Below are positions 1-12,143 of a stretch of 64,000 nucleotides of DNA, in pieces. Both the position numbers and the translations under genes were made by a program. The DNA is taken from positions 62,001 to 126,000 of the forward strand of contig JAFMNE010000001.1 of NCBI GenBank assembly GCA_017859395.1, in the 5' to 3' direction. How positions within the stretch are numbered: position 1 is the stretch's first letter; every line of letters starts with the position of its first letter. A model generated the notes under the pieces. The model did no database searches. It saw only the letters and a program-made list of their open reading frames with translations, and was not told the origin of the DNA. This DNA is from Ilumatobacteraceae bacterium (GTDB lineage: Bacteria; Actinomycetota; Acidimicrobiia; Acidimicrobiales; Ilumatobacteraceae).

Positions 1-1
1 C

Positions 2-1537
2 ACGTCCGGCCCGGCGGCCACCAACTTGGTGACACCGCTGATGGACGCGTACATGGATTCGATTCCGATGGTGGCGATCACCGGGCAGGTCGGCACGGGT
101 GCGATCGGTTCGGACGCGTTCCAAGAGTGCGACACGGTCGGCATCACGCGTAGTTGCACCAAGCACAACGAATTGGTGATGAGCGCCGATGACATCCCGC
201 TCGCCATCCGCCAGGCCTTCCACATCGCCACCACCGGCCGCCCCGGTCCGGTTCTGGTCGACCTGCCAAAGGATGTGCTGCAGAACCAGATGTCATGGCA
301 TTGGCCCACCGATGAGGAGGTGGCAGCATCGCTGCCCGGGTACCGCCCGACGTCAAAGGGTCATCCGCGGATGGTCGCTGAAGCGGCCCGCATGATCCTC
401 GAAGCAGAACGCCCTGTTCTCTACGTCGGCGGCGGCATGTTGAAGGCTCGTGCCGCAGAAGTGCTGATGGAACTCGCCGAGCTGACCCAGATTCCGGTCG
501 TGACCACCTTGATGGCGCGTGGCGTGTTCCCCGACAACCATCCGCTGTGTCTGGGGATGCCTGGCATGCACGGCACCATCGCCGCCACCACGGCGATGCA
601 GCGCGCCGATCTGCTGATTGCACTGGGTGCGCGTTTTGACGACCGCATCACCGGGCGTCTCGATGGTTTCGCCCCCGATGCGCGCGTCATCCACGTCGAT
701 GTCGATCCGGCTGAACAGGGCAAGGTGCGTCGTCCCGATGTGCCCATTGTCGGTGACTGCCGATTGGTCACCACCGACATCGTTGCGTCGCTGCGGTCGT
801 TGCTCGATGGCGGTACCACTCAGGCCGATGTCGGGCCGTGGCGCAGCCAGATCTCCGGGTGGCAAGAGGTGTTCCCGCTGACCTATGACGCCGCGGAGCC
901 TGGTGGCGCGTTGAAGCCGCAGTACTGCTTGGAGCGTCTGCGCGATTCGGCCGCACCGGGCACCATCGTTGCCTCTGGCGTGGGACAGCATCAGATGTGG
1001 GCATCGCTGCACTGGCATTTCAACGAGCCCTACACCTGGGTGAACTCGGGTGGTCTCGGCACGATGGGCTTCGCCATTCCCGCTGCGATCGGCGCCAAGA
1101 TGGCCCGCCCTGACGCCATGGTGTGGGCGGTGGACGGCGATGGCTGTTTCCAGATGACCGCCCAAGAGCTCGTCACCGCTGCTGTGGAGCGCATCCCGGT
1201 GAAGATTGCGCTGCTGAACAACTCCTATCTCGGCATGGTGCGCCAGTGGCAGGAGATGTTTTACGACGAGCGGTACAGCGAGGTGTATTTGTCTGTCGAC
1301 ACGCCGGACTATGTGAAGTGGGCCGAGTCGATGGGGTGTGTCGGCATCCGGGTCGAGTCACCCGAAGAGGTGCAGCCCGCGATCGACAAGGCGAACTCGA
1401 TCAATGATCGCCCGGTGGTCGTCGAGTTCCGCACCGATGCGTCCGAGAAAGTGTTCCCCATGGTTCCGGCGGGCTGCACGAACGATGACGTGATCGTCCA
1501 TCCCTCCCAGCAGGACCAGCGAGCCCAACTGGGCTGA
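2..1537 (+). CDS. ilvB: Acetolactate synthase large (catalytic) subunit, 5' truncated by window edge
   Basis: This cytosolic enzyme condenses two pyruvates, or pyruvate with 2-oxobutyrate, in the first step of branched-chain amino acid synthesis, using TPP, FAD and Mg2+. The open frame runs in from base 2 ([20 protein letters not shown]), matching the ALS motif that normally lies about 100 residues from the N-terminus, so roughly the first 90-110 residues lie outside the window. The central domain has [12 protein letters not shown]. The C-terminal TPP-binding motif is visible as [12 protein letters not shown] followed by [14 protein letters not shown]. ilvN follows 25 nt downstream and ilvC after that, the usual ilvBNC order. 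The TTG at base 26 that opens the longest complete ORF is not the start. Confidence 0.97.
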   Translation, partial: TSGPAATNLVTPLMDAYMDSIPMVAITGQVGTGAIGSDAFQECDTVGITRSCTKHNELVMSADDIPLAIRQAFHIATTGRPGPVLVDLPKDVLQNQMSWHWPTDEEVAASLPGYRPTSKGHPRMVAEAARMILEAERPVLYVGGGMLKARAAEVLMELAELTQIPVVTTLMARGVFPDNHPLCLGMPGMHGTIAATTAMQRADLLIALGARFDDRITGRLDGFAPDARVIHVDVDPAEQGKVRRPDVPIVGDCRLVTTDIVASLRSLLDGGTTQADVGPWRSQISGWQEVFPLTYDAAEPGGALKPQYCLERLRDSAAPGTIVASGVGQHQMWASLHWHFNEPYTWVNSGGLGTMGFAIPAAIGAKMARPDAMVWAVDGDGCFQMTAQELVTAAVERIPVKIALLNNSYLGMVRQWQEMFYDERYSEVYLSVDTPDYVKWAESMGCVGIRVESPEEVQPAIDKANSINDRPVVVEFRTDASEKVFPMVPAGCTNDDVIVHPSQQDQRAQLG

Positions 1538-1562
1538 TCCGCGACCGGTACGAAAGGCAGCC

Positions 1563-4631
<3,069 letters not shown>

Positions 4632-4633
4632 CC

Positions 4634-4662
4634 TTGCAAGTCAAGAATTAGCGCCATAACAT
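4634..4662 (+). promoter_or_regulatory. Promoter of metY
   Basis: TTGCAA at 4634-4639, a 17-bp spacer, then TAACAT at 4657-4662, ending 8 nt before the metY ATG. No Shine-Dalgarno sequence is present, consistent with a leaderless or near-leaderless transcript. No SAM or other riboswitch fits in the 39-bp gap. Confidence 0.55.
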
Positions 4663-4670
4663 GCGCGCTC

Positions 4671-5981
4671 ATGACAGAGAACTGGGATTTCGCAACACGT
4701 CAGATCCACGTCGGTGGCGATCCGGATCCGACGACCGGCGCACGGGCCGTGCCCATCTACCAGACCACGTCCTATGAGTTCCGCGACGCTCAGCATGCCG
4801 CCGACCTCTTCGCTTTGGCCGAGGTGGGCAACATCTACACCCGCATCATGAACCCCACGCAGGGTGCGCTCGAAGCCCGACTGAACTCGCTTGAGGGTGG
4901 CTGCACCACCGCCATCGGACTGCCGGGATCGCTGGTGACCTCGTCGGGTCAGGCCGCCGAAACATTGGCCATCCTCACCCTGTGCGAGGCTGGTACCCAC
5001 ATCGTGGCCTCACCGTCGCTGTACGGCGGGTCGTACAACCTCTTGCACTACACCCTGCCCAAGATGGGTATCGAGGTGACCTTCGTCGAGGATCCACACG
5101 ATCTCGACCAGTGGCGTGCCGCAGTTCGCGATGAGACGCGCCTGTTCTACGGCGAAGTTCTGCCGAACCCGAAGAACGACATGTTCGACATCGAGGGCGT
5201 GTCGTCGGTGGCCCATGCCGAAGGTATCCCGCTGATGGTCGACAACACGGTCGGCACGCCGTATCTGGTGCGCCCCCTCGAATGGGGTGCCGACATCGTG
5301 GTGCACAGCCTCACGAAGTTCATGGGCGGTCACGGCACCTCAGTGGCGGGCGGCATCGTCGATGGTGGGACCTTCGACTATGGCGCGTCGGGTCGCTTCC
5401 CGAACTTCACCGAGCCCGATCCCAGCTACCACGGTTTGGCCTACTGGCCGGCCCTCGGCCACGGGTCGATGATTCTGAAGGCGCGAGTGCAGCTGTTGCG
5501 CGACCTCGGCATGGCGGTGTCGCCATTCAATGCCTTCATGATCTTGCAGGGCATCGAGACCCTCAGCCTGCGCATGGAACGACATTGGTCAAACGCACAG
5601 GCCGTCGCTGAATTCCTTGATGGGCACGCCCAGGTGCGCTCGGTGAATTATGCGGGTCTCGCGTCGAGCCCATGGCATGAGCGCGCGACACGACTTGGTG
5701 GTGGGCGCGGCTACGGCTCGGTGTTGGCCTTCGAGATCGATGGTGGGCTCGAGGCCGGCAAGCGATTTGTGGAAGGGCTCAGCCTGCACAGCCATGTGGC
5801 AAACATCGGTGATGTGCGATCGCTGGTGATTCAGCCGGCGAGCACAACCCACAGCCAGTTGACACCCGAGGAGCAGGCGGCCAGCGATGTCACCCCGGGC
5901 CTGATCCGACTGTCGGTGGGGCTCGAGGCCATCGCCGACATCATCGCTGACCTCGAAGCGGGTTTCGCCGCCGCCCGCTGA
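4671..5981 (+). CDS. metY: O-acetylhomoserine aminocarboxypropyltransferase (O-acetylhomoserine sulfhydrylase)
   Basis: PLP enzyme forming homocysteine (or methionine with methanethiol) from O-acetyl-L-homoserine and sulfide. The N-terminus (FATRQIHVGG, PIYQTTSYEF, YTRIMNPTQ) and the full length of 436 residues match the OAH sulfhydrylase branch of the Cys/Met-metabolism PLP family rather than the shorter cystathionine synthases and lyases. The PLP lysine lies in HSLTKFMGGHGT. The C-terminal SQLTPEEQ and LIRLSVGLE blocks are conserved. It is monocistronic. It ends 8 bp from the convergent sulfatase, with a hairpin across the junction. Confidence 0.95.
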   Translation: MTENWDFATRQIHVGGDPDPTTGARAVPIYQTTSYEFRDAQHAADLFALAEVGNIYTRIMNPTQGALEARLNSLEGGCTTAIGLPGSLVTSSGQAAETLAILTLCEAGTHIVASPSLYGGSYNLLHYTLPKMGIEVTFVEDPHDLDQWRAAVRDETRLFYGEVLPNPKNDMFDIEGVSSVAHAEGIPLMVDNTVGTPYLVRPLEWGADIVVHSLTKFMGGHGTSVAGGIVDGGTFDYGASGRFPNFTEPDPSYHGLAYWPALGHGSMILKARVQLLRDLGMAVSPFNAFMILQGIETLSLRMERHWSNAQAVAEFLDGHAQVRSVNYAGLASSPWHERATRLGGGRGYGSVLAFEIDGGLEAGKRFVEGLSLHSHVANIGDVRSLVIQPASTTHSQLTPEEQAASDVTPGLIRLSVGLEAIADIIADLEAGFAAAR

Positions 5982-5989
5982 TCGGGCGG
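5971..5989. terminator. Hairpin between convergent metY and sulfatase genes
   Basis: A perfect 7-bp GC stem (CCCGCC type arms at 5971-5977 and 5983-5989) with a 5-nt loop overlaps the metY stop and abuts the sulfatase stop. No U-run follows, so it may act as a weak bidirectional terminator. Confidence 0.4.
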
Positions 5990-8317
5990 TCACTGCGTGC
6001 TGAGTCCGGCGCGCCACATTCCTTCGGCGACTTGGCGCACGACGTCGGGTGATGGTTCATTGAGCCGTTCGAGGGTGACATCGATGATCTCGGCTGTACA
6101 GCGGTAGTCGTGAGGATACGGGCCCACTGGTGCGCCCGTATCGGTCCCGACATCGAAGGTTTCGCCGCTCATCGAAAAAACCAGCGGGACAGTGCGTTCA
6201 AGTCGTGCTGCACCTGCGCCGTCGCCATTCACGCTGATCATCAGGTCCCCACCGCGGCCAAAACCACCGTCGTACACAAAGTCCACGCGCAGTGTGTGGT
6301 CGCCGGGCGTCAACGCAGGTCCCTCGATCACGGTGAGGTCATGCCCGAAACAGTTGTAGATGAAGCGCGGAATGCCGTCGTCCAGCCATAGCGCCCAGCC
6401 GGCCATATTTCCGCCTTGGCAGACGATGACCCCGTGGTCGTCGCCGGAGCAGCGGATGCGTGCAGTGATCTGCCATGAGCAGTTCTTGAGGCTGACGACC
6501 GACGCTTCGGGCATGCGGACGTGAGCCGTGGTGTAGGTCATCATGCGGCGGCCTCCGAGCGAATGCGGCACTGCGCGGTCGCCGTCGCGGCGCGAGCCGG
6601 CGTCACGTAGGGGGTAGACCCCGTTGCGTCGAGCCTCTTCGTCGAACAGGGCCGTGAGTTGCGCGAGGCGATCCGGGTGGTCATCGGCGAGGTTCACAGA
6701 CTGCGAGAAATCATTCGTCACGTCGTACAACTCCCAGCTTTCATCTGGCCCATCGAATTCATAGGCCTGCATTCGAATCCAGGGGACACGGCCGTGGAAA
6801 CACGACGCGATCCAGCCGTCGTGGTAGATCGCGCGATTGCCAAGGATCTCGAAGTACTGGGTGTGTCGGTGGCTCGTGCCGTCTGCATCGAAGCTGTAGT
6901 TCATTGCGACGCCGTCAAGATCCATCTGCTCGATCCCGTTGACCCGCGCGGGAGGCTCGATGCCCGCGGCGGCGTAGATCGTCGGTGCGATATCCACCAC
7001 ATGGTGGAACTGCGATCGCAGCCCACCCCCGGCGGGGATATGACCCGACCACGACATGGCCAATCCGTTGCGTGTACCACCAAAGTGTGATGCCACCTGT
7101 TTCATCCACTGGAACGGCGCGTCGAGCGCCCAGGCCCAGCCCACATTAAAGTGGTTCTCGCAGCGCGCAGTGCCGAAGTCGTCGATGTGTTCGAGGAGCC
7201 ATTCCGGATCCTCATGCACCCCATTTTGAAACGATGGGGCACTCCATGCACCGTGCACGGTGCCTTCAGCAGAGGCGCCGTTGTCACCGGTGAGATAGAT
7301 GACCAACGTGTCGGTGCCGTCGCGCTCGTCCAATTGGCGACTGGCGTCGATCACTCGTCCGATGTGGTGGTCGGTATGGGCGAGGAAACCGGCAAAACAC
7401 TCCATCAGGCGGGTGGCCACCGGGCGGTACCTCTCTGGGTAGTCCTCCCATGCCGGGACCTGTTCGGGGCGCCGGGTGTTCGCAGTTCCTGCTGGGATCA
7501 CCCCCAGTTCGAGTTGGTGTCGATAGATGGTGTCGCGGAGGTCATCCCAACCATCATCGAAGGCGCCGGCAAATCTGTCGATCCACTCGGGCGGCGCGTG
7601 GTGTGGTGCGTGCACCGCAGGGGTTGAGAAGTAGCAGAACCACGGGGTGTCGGGAGCTGATGCCCGCTGGCGCTGCATCCATTCGATGGCGTGGTCGGCG
7701 AGATCTTCAGTGAGGTGATAGCCAGGGCGCCCGACATGAGGAGAGATCGGCGTCGTCTGGTCGTAGACCGCGGGTTCCCACTGCGATGCCTCCGCGCCGA
7801 TGATGCCGTAGAAGCGGTCAAATCCCAGACCGGTTGGCCATCGGTCGAATGGGCCTGCCGGGCTCTGCTCCCACGAGGGCGTCAGGTGCCATTTGCCGAA
7901 GCACGATGTCGAATACCCCGACATCCTCAACACCTGGGCAACGGTCGCGGCCTCAGCGGGAAGAGCAGAGTCGTAACCGGGGTACGAGTTTGCGATTTCG
8001 GTGATGCCGCCCATATGGACGCGGTGGTGTTGCCGGCCGGTCAACAGTGCGGCACGAGTGGGGGAACACAATGCGGTGGTGTGGAACTGGTTATAGACGA
8101 TGCCGCTGGTGGCCACCGCGTCAAGTGCCGGCGTCGGAACCGGCCCGCCGAAGGTTGACATCGATCCGAAACCCACATCGTCGAGCATGATGAGCAACAC
8201 GTTGGGCGCTGGAGTGGGCCGGCCGTGAGACGGGAATGGTGCAGGTGTGGAGTCATCGATGAGGCGTTCGATGTGACCGCTGAACGGGACACTGGGGCGG
8301 GGGAGGTCAGTCATCAT
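5990..8317 (-). CDS. Type I sulfatase (arylsulfatase, AtsA/AtsD-like)
   Basis: Hydrolyses sulfate esters using a formylglycine made from the Cys of the sulfatase signature, here CSPTR at residues 84-88 within TALCSPTRAALLTGRQ. Metal-binding aspartates are visible in LLIMLDDVGFGS (46-47) and in the later GDNGAS block. The core of about 570 residues is followed by a C-terminal beta-rich region of about 200 residues, as in the long mycobacterial AtsD-type enzymes (775 residues overall). There is no signal peptide, so a cytosolic location is likely. The start is MM at 8317/8314, overlapping the end of the upstream MBL-fold gene by 8-11 nt, so the two are translationally coupled. No formylglycine-generating enzyme is encoded in the window. 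Confidence 0.95.
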   Translation of the reverse strand: MMTDLPRPSVPFSGHIERLIDDSTPAPFPSHGRPTPAPNVLLIMLDDVGFGSMSTFGGPVPTPALDAVATSGIVYNQFHTTALCSPTRAALLTGRQHHRVHMGGITEIANSYPGYDSALPAEAATVAQVLRMSGYSTSCFGKWHLTPSWEQSPAGPFDRWPTGLGFDRFYGIIGAEASQWEPAVYDQTTPISPHVGRPGYHLTEDLADHAIEWMQRQRASAPDTPWFCYFSTPAVHAPHHAPPEWIDRFAGAFDDGWDDLRDTIYRHQLELGVIPAGTANTRRPEQVPAWEDYPERYRPVATRLMECFAGFLAHTDHHIGRVIDASRQLDERDGTDTLVIYLTGDNGASAEGTVHGAWSAPSFQNGVHEDPEWLLEHIDDFGTARCENHFNVGWAWALDAPFQWMKQVASHFGGTRNGLAMSWSGHIPAGGGLRSQFHHVVDIAPTIYAAAGIEPPARVNGIEQMDLDGVAMNYSFDADGTSHRHTQYFEILGNRAIYHDGWIASCFHGRVPWIRMQAYEFDGPDESWELYDVTNDFSQSVNLADDHPDRLAQLTALFDEEARRNGVYPLRDAGSRRDGDRAVPHSLGGRRMMTYTTAHVRMPEASVVSLKNCSWQITARIRCSGDDHGVIVCQGGNMAGWALWLDDGIPRFIYNCFGHDLTVIEGPALTPGDHTLRVDFVYDGGFGRGGDLMISVNGDGAGAARLERTVPLVFSMSGETFDVGTDTGAPVGPYPHDYRCTAEIIDVTLERLNEPSPDVVRQVAEGMWRAGLSTQ

Positions 8318-10016
8318 CGACTCCCCGAAAGGCTGGGTGATCCAGCGACGCGCATGCCGCGAGGACCGTGGTGGCGTTCCCGTCGATGATCACCGTGCCG
8401 CTAGCGATCGCTGTCGCGAGTATGTCGTCGCCGGCAAGAAGGGTATTCCAGGTGTCGCGAGAGCATCGCAGGGTGTGGTCAGCAGATGCTCCGTCGGTCG
8501 GACACATGATGTGGTTACGAAAGTGCAGCCCGCATTGGTCGCCATCAATTTGGAGGGCGATATGGCAATCGATCCCTGTGAGGCGGTCTGGGTCGACCAT
8601 GACCCTGAGCACACCGACCGTTGTGACGAGGTCCCAACCAGTGAGCTGTCGGCGGCTCAGCCGATGCGAGCGGTGGCGCGCCATATTGATGGTTCCATCG
8701 ATCTCACGAGCGGTTGTGAGACACCAGTTCCGAATGTTTGCGCTGGGTGTCCGTCGGGCCACGGTGCGCAGAGCGGTGGCAAGCAGGCCCTGATCGGTGT
8801 CATCGGCGTCGGGGTGAGCAGCCAGATTTGCGGCGAGATGCAGCGCCCATCGCAGATCGTTGTCAATCGCCTCAGTGCACCGTTGGCGCACGCTGTCGCG
8901 TCCCCCCATCGCCTCGATCATTCGCACGGCATGGTCGGAACGGTCATGGGGGAGGAGGTGCGCGGGGTCACCGTCGAAGAAGCCGAAGAGGCCGCTGCGG
9001 ATCTGGCGGGTGTGGTGTTCGGCAATTCCGTAGTGCTGCTGGGTGAGCCAATCATCGTCGTAGATGTCGGGAAGACGCACGCGGTGGGCGAGTTCGGCCG
9101 AAGTGGCGCCGCGATTCGTCCACCGCACGGTCTGGTCCCATAGGTATTGGATCGCGTCGCGATAGCGCCGCAGACGCGTGGTGATCTGGTCGGCGCCTGA
9201 CAGGGGCGGGCCGTGAGTGGCAACAAGATGCTCCGCGCCGAGGGTGTGGAGGTGATCAAGGCCGGTGAGGAGAATCTGTGGGTCTCGGTATTCCTCACCG
9301 CGAATGGCGAAGACATTGAACAGCACCGGCCACATCAGGTTGTGCACAGCCAATCCGTAGTGGGGGATCCAGAGGGTGACGGAGTCGTCAGCATCTGACG
9401 GGGCGGGAGTCACCTCGATGTCTAGACCCGCGACGTGGATGGTCGTTGCCTGATCGAAGGTCTGCGTTGCCGGCACATGTCCAGGTGTAAACGGGGCGTG
9501 GCGGGGCATGCGGTAGGCAAGGCCCAGTCCCACATTCACGACACCGTCGGGTCCGTCATCGGGGAGTTGGATGCCGAACTGTTGCACGAGCCCGCGTCCA
9601 TAGGCCGGTGCGATCTCGGTGGCCGACCGCCGGAGGTTGTCCGAAATCCGAGCATGTCCCCAGATTTCTCTTACCGGCTCCGAGTCGATGAGAGCGGCGG
9701 TGCCGGATACGTAGTGGAAGTGCGTGTAGATCACGGCGACGATCGGCGTTGTGGTCACTGTGCGTAGCGTCGCGACCGCCTCGCGCATTTCTTCGACCGA
9801 TTCACCGGTGTCGATAGCGATGATGCCCTCTGGCCCTTCGACGAACGTCTGGTTTGACAAGCCGTTGCCGACGAGGCACCACACTCCGTCGGTGATCTGA
9901 TGGAGCATTGGGGCAAGACGCTGTGAGTGTTCGGCCAGCGAGCGGTCAGCTACTTGTCCACGTGTGTCGGTGATCACTTCTGCGTCGTCGGGACGCAATG
10001 CATCGGTGGTAGGCAT
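8307..10016 (-). CDS. MBL-fold alkyl-sulfatase-like protein with altered metal motif
   Basis: About 569 residues with the architecture of SdsA1/Pisa1 alkylsulfatases. There is an N-terminal metallo-beta-lactamase domain, then an alkylsulfatase dimerisation domain (RSGLFGFFDGDPAHLLP block), then an SCP2-like C-terminal domain. The MBL signature HxHxDH is degenerate: YTHFHYVSGT at residues 97-106 keeps both first histidines (H99, H101) but has V103 and S104 where Asp and His are expected. The acidic ligand block that usually reads AE is VHNLMWP. H268 (ATHGPP) is retained. It may bind one metal, use other chemistry, or be inactive. The ATG at 10016 has TACTAT 6 nt upstream. It is coupled to the downstream arylsulfatase, suggesting the pair handles sulfated substrates. 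Confidence 0.8.
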   Translation of the reverse strand: MPTTDALRPDDAEVITDTRGQVADRSLAEHSQRLAPMLHQITDGVWCLVGNGLSNQTFVEGPEGIIAIDTGESVEEMREAVATLRTVTTTPIVAVIYTHFHYVSGTAALIDSEPVREIWGHARISDNLRRSATEIAPAYGRGLVQQFGIQLPDDGPDGVVNVGLGLAYRMPRHAPFTPGHVPATQTFDQATTIHVAGLDIEVTPAPSDADDSVTLWIPHYGLAVHNLMWPVLFNVFAIRGEEYRDPQILLTGLDHLHTLGAEHLVATHGPPLSGADQITTRLRRYRDAIQYLWDQTVRWTNRGATSAELAHRVRLPDIYDDDWLTQQHYGIAEHHTRQIRSGLFGFFDGDPAHLLPHDRSDHAVRMIEAMGGRDSVRQRCTEAIDNDLRWALHLAANLAAHPDADDTDQGLLATALRTVARRTPSANIRNWCLTTAREIDGTINMARHRSHRLSRRQLTGWDLVTTVGVLRVMVDPDRLTGIDCHIALQIDGDQCGLHFRNHIMCPTDGASADHTLRCSRDTWNTLLAGDDILATAIASGTVIIDGNATTVLAACASLDHPAFRGVDDD

Positions 10017-10022
10017 CCGCTG

Positions 10023-10028
10023 ATAGTA
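10023..10028 (-). promoter_or_regulatory. -10 element of MBL/arylsulfatase operon
   Basis: TACTAT on the minus strand, 6 nt before the ATG at 10016. No Shine-Dalgarno sequence, so leaderless initiation is likely. Confidence 0.45.
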
Positions 10029-10068
10029 CGCAGGCAGCGGGGGTGCCCTTGACGCTGGCCGATGCCCC

Positions 10069-10956
10069 CTAGCCGTCGGTGTCGTCGTCGAGGCCGCGTA
10101 AGAACTCTTCGAGTTCGGCCCCGAGATCCTCTGCGGAGGGGATCTGCGCCTCGGTGCGACGGTCGTGCTCGCGTTCGAGCATCGCCACGTACATGGCCAA
10201 CTGTGGATCTGCGGCGACGACCTCATCGTGCATCGCACGTGCCGCGGCAATGTCGTCGGAGAGGTCGGCGTCCACTCCCAAACCGAGCACATGCGATAGG
10301 TGATCCACAAGTGCGGCGCTCGACATCGGATGACCGGTATTCGACAGATAGTGCGGAATGCCGACCCTCAGCGACACCGATGGCCGTCCGATGTTGTCGA
10401 GGAGCGTCTGCAACACACCCACTAAACCGGTCACACCCTGATACGACGGTGCGGATAAGCCCAGCCGTCGAGCGAGATCAACCGTGGTCGAGCTGCCGGT
10501 CACAAACGGGCGTCGGCTGTGGGGGATGGCCTCAGCGCCGGCGCCCAAGGTGACGACGAGTTGGCAGCCGAGGCGCTCGGCGACCTCGATGACCGCGCGG
10601 GCGAATGTGTCCCAGTACAGATGGGGTTCCACGCCGGTGAGCACCACCACATGGCGTCCACCTCCAGGGGCTCGCCACAAGTCGATGCGGTTCTCTGGCC
10701 AGATGATCTGGCGCAACTCGCCATCGGTCATTTCCACCCGTGGACGCTCCACGGTGAAGTCGTAGAACGGGTCAGGGTCGATCTCGCCAATCGTCAAGCG
10801 GTGAGACCGGTCGAACAGTTCATCGACAGCACGGGTGGCGGCGCCCGCCATGTCGAACCATCCCTCGAGCACCAGCACCAGCACCGGGCGTTCAAGCTCA
10901 CCGAGATCGGCGGTGTGCAGGTCGAGGACCTCGTCGACGGAGATCGGACGTGTCAT
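10069..10956 (-). CDS. PAC2 family protein (proteasome-assembly-chaperone-like)
   Basis: 295-residue protein of the PAC2 (proteasome assembly chaperone 2-like) family common in Actinobacteria. Recognisable blocks are VLVLEGWFDMAGAATRAVDELF at the N-terminus, the LWRAPGGGRHVVVLTGVEPHLYWDTF region, and GLVGVLQTLLDNIG followed by VGIPHYLSNTGHP. The C-terminal 60 residues are acidic. The bacterial role is not firmly established. The eukaryotic and archaeal relatives assist proteasome assembly. The ATG at 10956 lies 1 nt after the serC stop (TGAGATG), so it is co-translated with serC. The open frame runs further upstream inside serC. Confidence 0.85.
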   Translation of the reverse strand: MTRPISVDEVLDLHTADLGELERPVLVLVLEGWFDMAGAATRAVDELFDRSHRLTIGEIDPDPFYDFTVERPRVEMTDGELRQIIWPENRIDLWRAPGGGRHVVVLTGVEPHLYWDTFARAVIEVAERLGCQLVVTLGAGAEAIPHSRRPFVTGSSTTVDLARRLGLSAPSYQGVTGLVGVLQTLLDNIGRPSVSLRVGIPHYLSNTGHPMSSAALVDHLSHVLGLGVDADLSDDIAAARAMHDEVVAADPQLAMYVAMLEREHDRRTEAQIPSAEDLGAELEEFLRGLDDDTDG

Positions 10957-10957
10957 C

Positions 10958-12085
10958 TCAGCCGAGTTGCCCCACGACGTGATCGATGCAGGCGCACAAC
11001 GCAGCCAGATCGGCCGGGTCGATTGCAGGAAACATGCCAATGCGCAACTGATTACGCCCGAGCTTGCGATAGCTGTCGGTGTCGACAACGCCATTGGCGC
11101 GCAGGACGGCCGCGACATCGGTGGCCGTCACCGCATCGTCGAGATCGATCGTGGCAACCACTTGGGAGCGCTTCGCAGGATCGACCACGAAGGGCGTGGC
11201 CCAGTCGCGCTCGTTGGCCCAGCCGTACACCGTGGACGATGATGCCCCCACCCGTTCAGACACCCATGCCGCTCCACCGTTGGCCAGGATCCAGCGCACC
11301 TGTTCATCCAACATGATCAATGTGGCCAGCGCCGGGGTGTTGTAGGTCTGGTCCTGACGGCTGTTGGTGAGTGCGATCGAAAGGTCAATCGATGCGGGAC
11401 ACCAGCGGTCGCTTGCGCCGATGCGCTCGATCCGTTCGACAGCTGCTGGCGAGCACGCAGCCAGCCACAGCCCACCGTCGGAGCCGAACGACTTCTGAGG
11501 TGCGAAGTAATAGACGTCGACCTCGGCGGGGTCCCAGGCCAGTCCGCCCGCGGCAGAGGTGGCATCGACCAGCACCAGCGCGTCAGGGTCGGCGCCGGTC
11601 GGCCGGCGCAACTGCATGGCCACGCCGGTGGAGGTTTCGTTGTGGGTCAGCGCGTAGGCGTCGACTCCCGGCCGGCCCACAGCGTCGGGGTGGTTGCCGG
11701 GGTCCGTCGTGATCACCTCAGGTGTGCCGAGATGTGGTGCAGCGTCAACTGCTTGGGCGAACTTCGAGGAGAACTCACCGAAGCTGAGGTGCTGGCTCGA
11801 GTTGTCGATGAGTCCGAATGTGGCAGCATCCCAGAACACGGTGGAGCCGCCGTTGCCAAGCATGACCTCCCAGCCGTCGGGCAGGCCGAACAGTTCGCTC
11901 AGGCCCGCGCGGACCGAGGCCACCACCGATTTCACCGGAGCCTGCCGGTGTGATGTGCCCATGACATCGCGTTGGCGTTGCACGAGGGCGTCGATTTGGG
12001 CCGATCGCACCAGTGACGGTCCGCAGCCGAAACGCCCGTCGGAGGGCAATAACTCGCTCGGGATCACAATGTCGGTTGGGCTCAC
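10958..12085 (-). CDS. serC: Phosphoserine aminotransferase, mycobacterial type
   Basis: PLP aminotransferase converting 3-phosphohydroxypyruvate to phosphoserine in serine (and pyridoxal) synthesis. [40 protein letters not shown] and HNETSTGVA are hallmarks of the actinobacterial SerC branch. The PLP lysine is in [14 protein letters not shown]. From GTG 12085 the protein is 375 residues, close to the M. tuberculosis enzyme. Another GTG lies 6 nt upstream, and the open frame to 12244 runs into the divergent aspartate aminotransferase, so the long form is rejected. It is followed directly by the PAC2 gene. Confidence 0.95.
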   Translation of the reverse strand: MSPTDIVIPSELLPSDGRFGCGPSLVRSAQIDALVQRQRDVMGTSHRQAPVKSVVASVRAGLSELFGLPDGWEVMLGNGGSTVFWDAATFGLIDNSSQHLSFGEFSSKFAQAVDAAPHLGTPEVITTDPGNHPDAVGRPGVDAYALTHNETSTGVAMQLRRPTGADPDALVLVDATSAAGGLAWDPAEVDVYYFAPQKSFGSDGGLWLAACSPAAVERIERIGASDRWCPASIDLSIALTNSRQDQTYNTPALATLIMLDEQVRWILANGGAAWVSERVGASSSTVYGWANERDWATPFVVDPAKRSQVVATIDLDDAVTATDVAAVLRANGVVDTDSYRKLGRNQLRIGMFPAIDPADLAALCACIDHVVGQLG

Positions 12086-12131
12086 CCCCACAGGATGCCG
12101 TGTCGGGGGAGTGACCGCACCAAGTTGGTGG

Positions 12132-12137
12132 CAACAT
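12132..12137 (+). promoter_or_regulatory. -10-like element of aspartate aminotransferase gene
   Basis: CAACAT ending 6 nt before GTG 12144, the same hexamer and spacing seen before the SET-domain gene. The divergent serC promoter must share this 58-bp gap. Confidence 0.35.
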
Positions 12138-12143
12138 GTGGGG

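Noticed and set aside
353-1165. Long minus-strand ORF opposite ilvB (and similar long ORFs opposite ilvC, metY, galU, moeA, pepN and others)
   Set aside because: High GC creates long antisense frames. The proteins are Arg/His/Pro-rich with no recognisable domains, and each lies opposite a gene with clear homology.
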